This document shows, one piece after another, positions 1 to 5,837 of a stretch of 43,038 bases of DNA. Under the pieces are notes generated by a model that was not told the origin of the DNA, searched no databases, and worked only from the letters and a program-made list of their open reading frames with translations. The translations under genes were made by a program, and so were the position numbers. Within the stretch, counting starts at the first letter, position 1. Each line of letters opens with the position of its first letter. This DNA is from a virus: positions 1-43,038 of IMG/VR virus record IMGVR_UViG_3300036830_000278; one strand, given 5' to 3'.

Positions 1-9
1 TCTGGGCGC

Positions 10-303
10 CTAGACGAGCTCGCCCAAAACCTTGTCGTTGATCTCGTAGTTGATCTCGGTGGTTGCGTTGGCCCTCTTAATGGCCACGCTCACAAGCCGC
101 TCTTCACGGGAAACGGCTGCGACGACCTTGTCGAGTGCTTTGACATCGTATGTGGGTTCAACCACCGTTCCTGGCAAAGCCTCCGCGCCGTATGCCACAG
201 CACGAAATTCCCGCTTTGCACTTCCATCACGAAGCTTAATAAGCTCCGCACGCCGCGTGGCCAACACCTTCTGCCACGCAAGGGCTTCACTAATCGTAGA
301 CAT
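10..303 (-). CDS. Small conserved-type phage protein, weakly DIP1984/septicolysin-like
   Basis: This 97-residue protein is the last gene of the leftward block. The ATG follows AAGGAG by 8 nt. The N-terminal stretch (SEALAWQKVLATRRAEL) looks helical, and the C-terminal part contains AIKRANATTEI. That arrangement recalls the DIP1984/septicolysin-like family, in which a leading helix is followed by a segment ending in (R/K)xN-T/A-A-T. The resemblance is from memory and weak. It is separated from its upstream neighbour by about 320 nt containing a hexanucleotide repeat, so it may be expressed from its own promoter. No catalytic or membrane signature is visible. Existence of the gene is well supported; function is not. 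Confidence 0.7.
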   Translation of the reverse strand: MSTISEALAWQKVLATRRAELIKLRDGSAKREFRAVAYGAEALPGTVVEPTYDVKALDKVVAAVSREERLVSVAIKRANATTEINYEINDKVLGELV

Positions 304-363
304 GTTGTTTCTCCTTAATCTTCTTACGGTACAAAGATAACAAGCTCCCTAGTTCGATCTTGT

Positions 364-514
364 TAAGACCAAGACTCAGACCCAGACCAAGACCCAGACC
401 AAGACCTGGCCCCAGACCCAGACCCATACCCAGACCTAGACCCAGACCTAGACCCAGACCTAGACCTAGACCTAGACCCAGACCTAGACTCAGACCCAGA
501 CCAAGACCAAGACC
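364..514. repeat. Hexanucleotide tandem repeat, unit about CNAGAC (about 25 copies)
   Basis: The plus strand reads as consecutive 6-nt units CCAGAC, CTAGAC and CAAGAC with few interruptions. The tract fills the middle of the gap between the genes ending at 626 and starting at 303. A plus-strand ORF through it encodes only Arg-Pro repeats and a minus-strand ORF only Ser-Arg/Gly repeats. Both are by-products of the 6-nt period and I do not call them genes. The rest of the 304-625 gap shows nothing recognisable. Confidence 0.9.
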
Positions 515-625
515 AACGCTGCCTTTGTCCTCTCATCCTAGACCTACTTCCCCAGGCACTTTGCCTGCCATAACTAAGGGTTGCCAAACTCACAGTCCAA
601 AAGGCGAGCTTGGTATTTGAGTGAC

Positions 626-817
626 TTATTGTTTTGTTCGCCCTGAAACCTGAAGGGCAATTAACCCACAGGCTGGACACTGAATCTCGCTGTCTGGAAT
701 CCTGAAGCTCATAGGAGTGATGACCTCAACCTCATGCTTGCAGAGCCCGCAAGAAGCTGCCAGGGAGAGGGTCATAGTATCCGGGAGGGTGTCAGCACCG
801 TTGATGTAGCGGATCAT
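626..817 (-). CDS. 63-residue zinc-ribbon-like protein
   Basis: The start ATG at 817 lies one base beyond the TAA of the upstream gene (819-821). A GGAG sits about 9 nt before it, inside the end of that gene, so the two are probably translationally coupled. The protein has two CxxC knuckles, CGLC at residues 23-26 and CPAC at 47-50, the spacing expected of a small zinc ribbon. A longer in-frame start at 1066 exists but would overlap the whole neighbouring gene and adds unconvincing sequence. Function unknown; a small DNA- or RNA-binding or regulatory factor is one possibility. Confidence 0.65.
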   Translation of the reverse strand: MIRYINGADTLPDTMTLSLAASCGLCKHEVEVITPMSFRIPDSEIQCPACGLIALQVSGRTKQ

Positions 818-818
818 C

Positions 819-1295
819 TTAACTGCTCCAGTCCTCAGCCCATGCCATGAACTCTGGGTTGTCGTGGACAAAGCTCGGCATGAACTGCCCAAGTTTGTAC
901 ACTTCTTGATGTTGGGCATCGCCGAAAGTGACGCGTTGCCAGTAGGTGCCCTCAGACGGGACCTCTTCACAGTTCCCCGCGTGAAAGATTTCATGCCAGA
1001 TGGTCTCGCGCTCGACGGATTTGTCCCCATCGACCTCGAAAGAGTACCAAATAGTGTGCGCGGCACAATCTGTCATGCCATCAGCGCCGTCGTTGACGAT
1101 TTCTTCCTTATCACGAAGAAGCCAGCGCTGCCCGTTGATCGTCAAGGAGTACGGAAGAGGCGCTACCAAGACAATCTGGCTAGACTGTTGTTGTGCAGGC
1201 GTGGCGTCTGGAGGAGTCTTGCAGCCGAATAACCCTACCACAAATAGCGAAACAATGAACTTCTTCATTTCTTTACTGATCTGGATGGTTTTCAT
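819..1295 (-). CDS. Putative lipoprotein with HExxH metalloprotease motif
   Basis: I start this 158-residue protein at ATG 1295 because AGGAGG lies 8 nt upstream; an earlier in-frame ATG at 1352 has no comparable site. Residues 11-25 are a basic then hydrophobic stretch ending in LFGC, a plausible lipobox with Cys25 as the lipidated residue. This predicts export and membrane anchoring. A zincin-type HEIFH sits at residues 101-105, in the sequence TIWHEIFHAGNCEE, so a zinc-dependent hydrolase is likely. Possible roles are cell-wall or envelope modification or lysogenic conversion. No family can be assigned. It is followed directly by the 63-residue zinc-ribbon gene. The leader upstream carries a 22-bp inverted repeat pair. 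Confidence 0.75.
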   Translation of the reverse strand: MKTIQISKEMKKFIVSLFVVGLFGCKTPPDATPAQQQSSQIVLVAPLPYSLTINGQRWLLRDKEEIVNDGADGMTDCAAHTIWYSFEVDGDKSVERETIWHEIFHAGNCEEVPSEGTYWQRVTFGDAQHQEVYKLGQFMPSFVHDNPEFMAWAEDWSS

Positions 1296-1318
1296 GGTTA
1301 TAACTCCTCCTGGCCAGG

Positions 1319-1440
1319 ACGAGGGGTTTATAGCCTGGCGGAGCTTGCTCACAAACGGTCAGGAGACAACAAAAGCACCCGTCTGTGACGCTCAGCCCGC
1401 CTTCCAGCGAGCCCCCGACGCCAGGCTATAAACCCCTCGT
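1319..1440. repeat. Inverted pair of the dispersed phage repeat (copies 1 and 2), arms 1319-1340 and 1419-1440
   Basis: The two 22-bp arms are perfect reverse complements, with core GAGGGGTTTATAGCCTGG at 1321-1338 and its complement at 1421-1438. They flank 78 bp with no gene. The pair lies between two leftward genes (starts of 819-1295, end of 1468-1713). In RNA it could form a very stable long hairpin upstream of the putative metalloprotease lipoprotein. Confidence 0.9.
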
Positions 1441-1467
1441 TCTTGTGTTAGATTCTAACCGCGTCTT

Positions 1468-1713
1468 TCACCACTCTCTTATTTCCAGCTCAATCGTCAG
1501 GGCTTTCATGACGTTGCGCTCAACATCTTCTCTGGGCTGTTCCACAGAGAGTTCATCGATACTCTTGCGCAAAGTAGGGGATGAGAGCATGAACCTGCAC
1601 GTGTCTATGATGGCCAGGCTCTTGTCTAATTGCTCAGAGTCGTCCTCATGCTCAACCAGTCTGTACTGGGTGCGGTCGAGGAGTTCTCTACCGAGTTTGG
1701 GAATGTCTAGCAT
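1468..1713 (-). CDS. Hypothetical protein, 81 aa
   Basis: The ATG is preceded by AGGAG at 6 nt, and that site overlaps the stop codon of the upstream gene, so the pair is coupled. The protein is charged and predicted mostly helical, with no cysteines suggestive of metal binding and no membrane segment. I do not recognise it. Its place in the tightly packed leftward block points to an accessory or early phage function. Confidence 0.7.
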   Translation of the reverse strand: MLDIPKLGRELLDRTQYRLVEHEDDSEQLDKSLAIIDTCRFMLSSPTLRKSIDELSVEQPREDVERNVMKALTIELEIREW

Positions 1714-1721
1714 TATTGCTC

Positions 1722-1922
1722 CTAGAGAGCAATTGCGGGGAGAACTGTGGGTGACTCTTCGTTCAGAGGCACAAACTCAATCATCTCATTGTGTTTATGC
1801 CAATGTTCGGGGTCGATGTGTTGGGTAGGACGCCATGCTACGAAGCCGAGTATATTGGCGTTTTGGAGTTTTACCAAGCGTAGCCTAATATCGGCGTTTT
1901 CGTATTCGTCCACCTTGCTCAT
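1722..1922 (-). CDS. Hypothetical protein, 66 aa
   Basis: The start is supported by GAGGTAGG upstream of the ATG at 1922. The stop codon is embedded in the RBS of the next gene (start 1713). The middle of the protein is rich in His and Trp (RPTQHIDPEHWHKHNEM), which could bind metal, but no family is recognised. It is one of a chain of small genes in the leftward operon. Confidence 0.65.
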   Translation of the reverse strand: MSKVDEYENADIRLRLVKLQNANILGFVAWRPTQHIDPEHWHKHNEMIEFVPLNEESPTVLPAIAL

Positions 1923-1939
1923 AACGTCCTACCTCAACC

Positions 1940-2188
1940 TTAGGCTCCTCGTTGGGACTTGAGGAGAATGTGTTTGCCGTTCGGGCGGTCAGTGTTGAAG
2001 GCGCGTAAACGCGTGAGCGCCTTGGGTTTCTTTGCGGTAGCGAAGCTGTATAGTGCGCTTCCGATGTCTTTCTTGATGGACAAGAGGCGATAGGGTTTCT
2101 TGCCTATCTTCTGGTCAATCTTGAAGGCTGCGTCCTTTGGGTAGCGGACTGTCCGCCCATTCAGGCGTGCGGCGAGTTCGATTTGCAT
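1940..2188 (-). CDS. Hypothetical basic protein, 82 aa
   Basis: The start is the ATG of MQIELAARLNGRTV, preceded by AGGAGACAACC, the RBS pattern shared by many genes of this block. The protein is strongly basic (many Lys and Arg), which suggests nucleic-acid binding, but no domain is recognised. It lies 17 nt before the next leftward gene. Confidence 0.7.
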   Translation of the reverse strand: MQIELAARLNGRTVRYPKDAAFKIDQKIGKKPYRLLSIKKDIGSALYSFATAKKPKALTRLRAFNTDRPNGKHILLKSQRGA

Positions 2189-2197
2189 GGTTGTCTC

Positions 2198-2452
2198 CTA
2201 GGTTGCGGGTTGTTCAAGGGTTGTGTCGAGGTAGATCTGATGGCCATGGAGAACCACGAGAAAGGTATCGCTATCAGGGTTTTGCAGGTCCTTAATAGCA
2301 CAGGTTGCGTGGATAAAGGTGTCCCACTCATCCATGAAGTGGTGACACCCGCCACGTCCACAAACCCAGCAGCCACCCTCATTTGCGATTAGAATCTTGT
2401 CACGGCTACCGGCGTTGAGATTTTTTACAGGATAAATTCCTCCACATGGCAT
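2198..2452 (-). CDS. Small Cys/His-rich protein, putative zinc binding
   Basis: This 84-residue ORF starts with ATG preceded by GAGGAGACAACC. The centre contains CWVCGRGGCHH followed by HATC, giving four to five potential zinc ligands in a treble-clef or knuckle-like arrangement. The C-terminal half (TFLVVLHGHQIYLDTTLEQ) looks beta-stranded. It may be a small DNA-binding or adaptor protein. No specific family is recognised. Confidence 0.65.
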   Translation of the reverse strand: MPCGGIYPVKNLNAGSRDKILIANEGGCWVCGRGGCHHFMDEWDTFIHATCAIKDLQNPDSDTFLVVLHGHQIYLDTTLEQPAT

Positions 2453-2475
2453 GGTTGTCTCCTCATTGTTCGGGA

Positions 2476-2664
2476 TTAGTGTGCGTGTTTAACTGCGATG
2501 TCATACTCCTGTTTGGTCAGTGTGCGGGTTTGTGTGGACCTGTAATAAACTCCCCTCGTTTTGAGCGCGGTAACGATTTCCTTTTCCGCGTCCTTTACGC
2601 CCATTGGCAGGTAGTATGTGCGTGTTGGGTCGGTCTCTGAGTTGATTACGACGGCACTGTACAT
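2476..2664 (-). CDS. Hypothetical protein, 62 aa
   Basis: GGAGG sits 9 nt upstream of the ATG at 2664 and only 3 nt upstream of an in-frame ATG at 2670, so I prefer 2664. The protein (MYSAVVINSETDPTRTYYLP at the N-terminus) has an ordinary mixed alpha/beta composition. It overlaps a second ORF (2501-2749) in another frame for most of its length; the RBS and composition favour this frame. Function unknown. Confidence 0.6.
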   Translation of the reverse strand: MYSAVVINSETDPTRTYYLPMGVKDAEKEIVTALKTRGVYYRSTQTRTLTKQEYDIAVKHAH

Positions 2665-2749
2665 ATTCATCTGCCTCCAAAATGAGTTCCAGAACAAATT
2701 CGTGCCCGAGGATTATGTCCCAATCTGTGGGGGAGGGCCAAGTCCTCAT
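2501..2749 (-). CDS. Possible overlapping small ORF, 82 aa
   Basis: The start codon overlaps the stop of the upstream gene as ATGA (2746-2749), typical of translational coupling. The first 30 residues (WDIILGHEFVLELILEADE) look like real protein. After that the ORF runs antiphase to the 2476-2664 gene and its composition becomes implausible. It may be a genuine overprinted gene, or a short protein whose 3' part was captured by the downstream gene. Confidence 0.35.
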   Translation of the reverse strand: MRTWPSPTDWDIILGHEFVLELILEADEYVQCRRNQLRDRPNTHILPANGRKGRGKGNRYRAQNEGSLLQVHTNPHTDQTGV

Positions 2750-3021
2750 TGTTTGGGAAGGGTGATGTGTAAGGTCACGCCTTCAAGTGGGGTAACTTTC
2801 ATCAAGGGGTCGGTTGATGAATATATCATCACGCCAAGCGCTGGAGAAAACTGTGCATACCTATGTTCTGAGATGCACATGCTGGGCATGTATGGAGCCC
2901 CCGAAAGATCAACAGTGCCAGGTGTGTCACCAATGAGGAATAACTGACCCTCATGAAGATCCATGAATCTGACTACTGTCGTGTGCGCTCGTTGGACTGC
3001 AAGAGTGACTGTGGGTTTCAT
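2746..3021 (-). CDS. Hypothetical protein, 91 aa
   Basis: AGGAGACAAC lies 4 nt before the ATG at 3021. A copy of the dispersed repeat (3034-3059) sits immediately upstream of that RBS. The protein has a beta-rich look (TLAVQRAHTTVVRFMDLHEG; GVTLHITLPKQ) and a DTPGTVD segment. That segment resembles a nucleotide-binding fragment by chance only, since there is no P-loop. Unknown function. It ends in an ATGA overlap with the next ORF. Confidence 0.65.
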   Translation of the reverse strand: MKPTVTLAVQRAHTTVVRFMDLHEGQLFLIGDTPGTVDLSGAPYMPSMCISEHRYAQFSPALGVMIYSSTDPLMKVTPLEGVTLHITLPKQ

Positions 3022-3033
3022 CGTGTTGTCTCC

Positions 3034-3059
3034 TTACTACAGAGGGGTTTATGGCCTGG
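3034..3059 (+). repeat. Dispersed phage repeat, copy 3
   Basis: The core is GAGGGGTTTATGGCCTGG at 3042-3059. All 26 bp are the exact reverse complement of 6982-7007, about 3.9 kb away. It lies directly upstream of the RBS of the gene starting at 3021. Confidence 0.9.
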
Positions 3060-3072
3060 GGATTTCTCTAAA

Positions 3073-3633
3073 TCAGACTCCCTTTCTCCACATGGCCAGG
3101 CGTTCTCCATGGGTGAGTGTGGGGTCGTTAGCCCCACTGAAGCGTTTCGCACCCTTCTGACGCGCTCTGGCGTGGGCTGTGCCAGCTTTGTCCGCTGCTG
3201 CGAGTTCTGCGGCAGCCATACCTAAGCGCGTTGTGACTCTTCGTGAGAGATCAGTGAGTTCCTTGGTGTAGCCAGCCCGTAGGAGCCAGTGGACTGTGTT
3301 TGCGAGGACACCGTCGTTCAGGGCATTCTCAGCTTCGCCGATGAGCGTCATCAGGGAATCGTGGCGCTTTCTTGTCATACCGGGGGAGGAGAGTTCGTTC
3401 TTGATTTCACTGAGTAGCGTGGTGAACTTGCGTCCATGGGTGAAGATCCTACCCATGTCACCCAATGCTTTTTGGGCGGCATCTAAAGGAGTAGCTCCTA
3501 CACCGTGGATGGTTGCTACAACGTATTGATCTCCAACGCGCTCTAACGTGGCGTTGGGGAACTGCTTGGTGACGAAACCCCAAAGTTCGTCATCGCCTAC
3601 GGCACCCCCCGATCCCTTGCTGGGTTCCCCCAT
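3073..3633 (-). CDS. Hypothetical protein, 186 aa
   Basis: I choose ATG 3633 (MGEPSKGSGGAVGDDELWG), with GGGGAG and GGAGAC upstream. An earlier in-frame ATG at 3735 would add residues translated from a GC-alternating tract. The middle contains GDQYVVATIHGVGATPLDAAQKAL, a compact alpha/beta motif like a small substrate-binding fold. Long helices follow, then a basic tail with an Ala-rich helix. It may bind DNA, but I do not recognise a family. A terminator upstream (3935-3966) separates it from the preceding gene, so it should have its own promoter in 3634-3930. Confidence 0.7.
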   Translation of the reverse strand: MGEPSKGSGGAVGDDELWGFVTKQFPNATLERVGDQYVVATIHGVGATPLDAAQKALGDMGRIFTHGRKFTTLLSEIKNELSSPGMTRKRHDSLMTLIGEAENALNDGVLANTVHWLLRAGYTKELTDLSRRVTTRLGMAAAELAAADKAGTAHARARQKGAKRFSGANDPTLTHGERLAMWRKGV

Positions 3634-3653
3634 GTCTCCGACTCCCCTCCCGG

Positions 3654-3692
3654 GCGCGCGTGTGCGCGCGTGTGCGTGCGTGCGTGTATATA
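3654..3692. other. Strictly alternating purine-pyrimidine tract (39 nt)
   Basis: Every position from 3654 to 3692 alternates purine and pyrimidine, first GC/GT steps and then GTATATA. Such tracts can adopt Z-DNA under negative supercoiling. It lies just upstream of the gene starting at 3633, so it may influence its promoter. A similar 20-nt tract is at 5539-5558 in the divergence region. Confidence 0.8.
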
Positions 3693-3934
3693 ACCTGCGC
3701 GGGCGCACGGCTGCGCTTGCGCATGGGCTATGCACGTTACGTGTTGTGAATGGGCGATCATAAGGCGAAAACGAAGATAAATCGATTTACCGGTTCGCTG
3801 GCACGGTCGAGTCAAGTTTGGGCTGGTACCCCAGCTTGGCAAGGCCACCGCGAGCACCTTGGGCCATTGCTGGCCCGGCAATCGGCACTCTGCGAACGGT
3901 GCAAACTCAATTTTCCGTTGTTCGCTTTTTGAGC

Positions 3935-3966
3935 AAAAAAATACCCCTCGGGGTTAGCCGAGGGGT
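3935..3966 (-). terminator. Rho-independent terminator of the 3992-4507 gene
   Basis: ACCCCTCGG (3943-3951) and CCGAGGGGT (3958-3966) form a perfect 9-bp stem with a 6-nt loop. On the minus strand it is followed by seven Ts (the A-run at 3935-3941). It lies 25 nt beyond the stop codon of the gene ending at 3992. The remaining gap up to 3633 shows only the alternating tract and no convincing ORF. Confidence 0.85.
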
Positions 3967-3991
3967 GAGGGAAAATTGCTGTGCGAGTGGG

Positions 3992-4507
3992 CTACTTTTT
4001 GCCAGCCCGCTTGCGCATCTCAGCACGCATGGCGCCCAGGTCGAAAGTGAGTGCCTGTGTGTTGACTTCGCCCGCCTGTTGAATGTCTTTCGGTGCTAGC
4101 AGATTCGCGTTGACGTTCAGGTTCCACGGGCGAGTGGTTTCCGTTTTGCCTGTGTCTGGATTCTCGAACGTGAGCGCAGGCATGGGGAGAGAGAGTGCAA
4201 CCATCAGCGATGGCATCTTGCCGTTGTCGCGAGGGTTACCGGGTGTGATGTATGCGCCGAGCGCATACAGCGCTTCAGGCGTGAGCAACTCACCCAGTTT
4301 GCGGGTGAAATCCTCACGACACGCGAGTTGGGCTTCCGTGTACTCAAACGTCATGCCCGCGTCTTTTGCGGCTGGACGGTTGAACGTGGGGAGCGCGTAG
4401 GCTGAAGCGTCAATCTCAACTTCCACGCCATCCTGCTCAGTGTTGTCGGCAGTGTGAGTTGCTCCAGTGCCTGTGTCTGCTGCTGCGAATACGCGATTGA
4501 TAGTCAT
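3992..4507 (-). CDS. Hypothetical protein, 171 aa
   Basis: The ATG at 4507 follows AGGAGACAATC. The first 45 residues are acidic and Ala/Thr-rich, probably disordered. The rest (FEYTEAQLACREDFTRKLGE and onward) looks globular. The last residues are basic (MRAEMRKRAGKK). It is the largest of the leftward genes apart from the 186-residue one and ends at a strong terminator. No family recognised. Confidence 0.7.
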   Translation of the reverse strand: MTINRVFAAADTGTGATHTADNTEQDGVEVEIDASAYALPTFNRPAAKDAGMTFEYTEAQLACREDFTRKLGELLTPEALYALGAYITPGNPRDNGKMPSLMVALSLPMPALTFENPDTGKTETTRPWNLNVNANLLAPKDIQQAGEVNTQALTFDLGAMRAEMRKRAGKK

Positions 4508-4546
4508 GTGATTGTCTCCTGTAGACAGTTGGTGGTGGGTTAGATA

Positions 4547-4783
4547 CTACGCGCTAACCTTTACGCGCAATGTGTCATACATCAGCCTGATAAGCGCTTC
4601 AATCTCGCCCATTAGGGTGAGGGTGGACGGTAACAGATCGAACGGATGATATATCCGTGCAACGTTGTACGTGCTCCACCAGAGGCGTTTTAGCTCTTGC
4701 ACGTCAGGGTGATCTAAATCCCTTTGTTGCATGAGCAACCAGACTTCGTTTGTCACAATTCCTTGGAGTGTCGTGGATGGCAT
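4547..4783 (-). CDS. Hypothetical protein, 78 aa
   Basis: I start at ATG 4783 because GGAGG lies 8 nt upstream and the start overlaps the upstream stop as TAATG. A longer start at 4831 is possible but lies inside the neighbour. The protein is helical (EIEALIRLMYDTLRVKV) with a tryptophan-rich middle (LKRLWWSTYNVARIYHPFD). It has no recognised domain and is translationally coupled to the gene before it. Confidence 0.65.
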   Translation of the reverse strand: MPSTTLQGIVTNEVWLLMQQRDLDHPDVQELKRLWWSTYNVARIYHPFDLLPSTLTLMGEIEALIRLMYDTLRVKVSA

Positions 4784-5007
4784 TAAAAAACCTCCGCGAG
4801 CACTCCTGAAAATGTTGAGATGATTCCGCAAGGCGTCTCTTCGAGAATCATCATCGCGCCACTATGATAGCGGAGCGTCATCCGCATGTGATTATGGGAG
4901 AGTGACGCACTCTGCATAATCTCGTGTGGATGGCCTCTGTGTTCGAGGTGGTGAGCGATGATCTCGGCGAGTTGCTCTGTGGAGTAATCTCGGAGTGTAT
5001 TCGCCAT
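4783..5007 (-). CDS. Hypothetical protein, 74 aa (first gene of leftward operon)
   Basis: AGGAGACAAC immediately precedes ATG 5007, so I reject the upstream start at 5025. The N-terminal helix (STEQLAEIIAHHLEHRGHPHE) is His-rich. The remainder is a small beta-rich segment. As the first gene after the divergence region it should be the most strongly expressed of this block, and early regulatory or anti-host roles are plausible. A long hairpin (5024-5079) lies in its leader. Confidence 0.65.
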   Translation of the reverse strand: MANTLRDYSTEQLAEIIAHHLEHRGHPHEIMQSASLSHNHMRMTLRYHSGAMMILEETPCGIISTFSGVLAEVF

Positions 5008-5023
5008 GTTGTCTCCTGGGTGC

Positions 5024-5079
5024 ATAGCCTAGATGTGAGTGCATGTGGGTGGTGTGCCATGCGCTCACATCTAGGCTAT
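5024..5079. promoter_or_regulatory. 16-bp perfect inverted repeat in the leader of the leftward operon
   Basis: ATAGCCTAGATGTGAG at 5024-5039 is the exact reverse complement of 5064-5079, and the pairing continues inwards almost perfectly for 6 more bases. It lies 17 nt upstream of ATG 5007. It could be an operator for a dimeric repressor or an RNA hairpin controlling the RBS. There is no T-run, so a terminator is unlikely. Confidence 0.7.
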
Positions 5080-5131
5080 TTGTGTACGGTCTGTGCTATA
5101 GCAGGCTCATGTATGGCTCGCGCCGTTCATG

Positions 5132-5160
5132 CGTCGTATGCAATCCGCGTAGGTTGTCAA
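5132..5160 (-). promoter_or_regulatory. Candidate leftward promoter
   Basis: On the minus strand a perfect TTGACA (plus positions 5155-5160) is followed after 16-17 bp by TACGAC/ACGACG, a poor -10. It is placed correctly to transcribe the leftward genes from 5007. Only the -35 box is convincing. Confidence 0.3.
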
Positions 5161-5351
5161 GTGATGCCGATGCGCTCGCCCTGTGTGCTGCGCTGTGACG
5201 TTTGCCACTGAAACCGTCTCTTTTCCCGGACGGGCAGCCTGTGGAAAACGGCGGCAAATTGCTGAAAACAAAAGGTTTGCGATTTTTTTCGGCGAAAATT
5301 TGGCGAAAGTCGTTCAAGGTGCGCGTGTGTCCAAAACACATGCACATCCGC

Positions 5352-5724
5352 TAACTCGTTGATTCTAAAGGACTTACGGGCACTGGCGAGCGTCATACGT
5401 AACCCATTAATTCTAATCAACTTAGGAAGATTGACCCATTCACGGTACAGTCATGTGCGATACATACTAGGCACCAGACCATCCGTTACTATAGGTTGCT
5501 CATTCTATGGCACTTCCACCCATCTCGCGCGTGTTAATCGTGCGCGCGCACGCGCGTAGTATAGGCTTCCATACCTAGCTTTCCGTGCTCACTTGGGTCC
5601 CTTCTGCCGAGATTGATTTTTAGAGATTGAAAATGGGGTATCTGTAACTCGTTGATTCTAAACAACTTCCCGGAGTCCCATAATTACTTCCCTGAGCCTC
5701 TGACAAGACCTTTAGAATGAGTTA
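5352..5724. repeat. Iteron-like repeats (three direct, one inverted)
   Basis: A 25-nt element beginning TAACTCGTTGATTCTAAA occurs at 5352-5376. A copy matching at 22 of 25 positions is at 5645-5669. A weaker copy matching at 19 of 25 is at 5400-5424. A shortened inverted copy lies at 5704-5724. They may bind a replication initiator or the phage repressor. Confidence 0.65.
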
Positions 5725-5737
5725 GATGGGACCCATC

Positions 5738-5759
5738 GAGGGGTTTAGGGCCTGGCGAT
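5738..5759 (+). repeat. Dispersed phage repeat, copy 4
   Basis: The core GAGGGGTTTAGGGCCTGG (5738-5755) plus CGAT matches the reverse complement of 6978-6999 at 21 of 22 positions. The ATPase gene 5838-6788 therefore lies between inverted copies. Confidence 0.85.
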
Positions 5760-5774
5760 AGCCATAAATTTCAG

Positions 5775-5816
5775 TTTTGTTGGGAATTTTTCAGCTTTTA
5801 AACGTCTAATATACTA
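5775..5816 (+). promoter_or_regulatory. Promoter-like element P-a, duplicated at 7018
   Basis: These 42 nt match 7018-7059 without gaps at 33 positions, including TTTTG, TGGGAA, a T-run and CGTCTAATATA. TAATAT at 5807-5812 is a good -10 box, placing a start near 5819, about 19 nt ahead of the ATPase ATG. There is no consensus -35 at 17 bp. TGGGAA sits 20 bp upstream instead, so an activator or a phage-specific recognition element is possible. Confidence 0.6.
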
Positions 5817-5837
5817 AACAGCCCCTCAAGGAGAAAT

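Larger units (their letters stand above)
5080..5837. other. Divergence region: candidate replication origin and control region
   Basis: No convincing gene is present in these 758 bp. On the minus strand TTTTCCACA (plus 5240-5248) is one base off the DnaA-box consensus. A stretch rich in A and T runs follows to about 5315. Then come the iteron-like repeats, an alternating CG tract at 5539-5558, one copy of the dispersed repeat and a promoter-like element. The RepA-type ATPase gene is adjacent, as is common for phage or plasmid origins. Origin function is inferred, not shown. Confidence 0.45.

Noticed and set aside
360-680. Arg-Pro repeat ORF (plus) and Ser-Arg/Gly repeat ORF (minus) over the hexanucleotide array
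   Set aside because: Both are direct consequences of the 6-nt period, have no RBS, and the minus ORF overlaps a better-supported gene.
3597-3881. 94-residue minus-strand ORF upstream of 3633
   Set aside because: It is translated mostly from the alternating GC tract and the gap, with no RBS and implausible His/Arg/Ala runs.
5096-5420. Small minus-strand ORFs in the divergence region
   Set aside because: They lack the strong RBS seen before every convincing leftward gene and cover the iteron and DnaA-box region.
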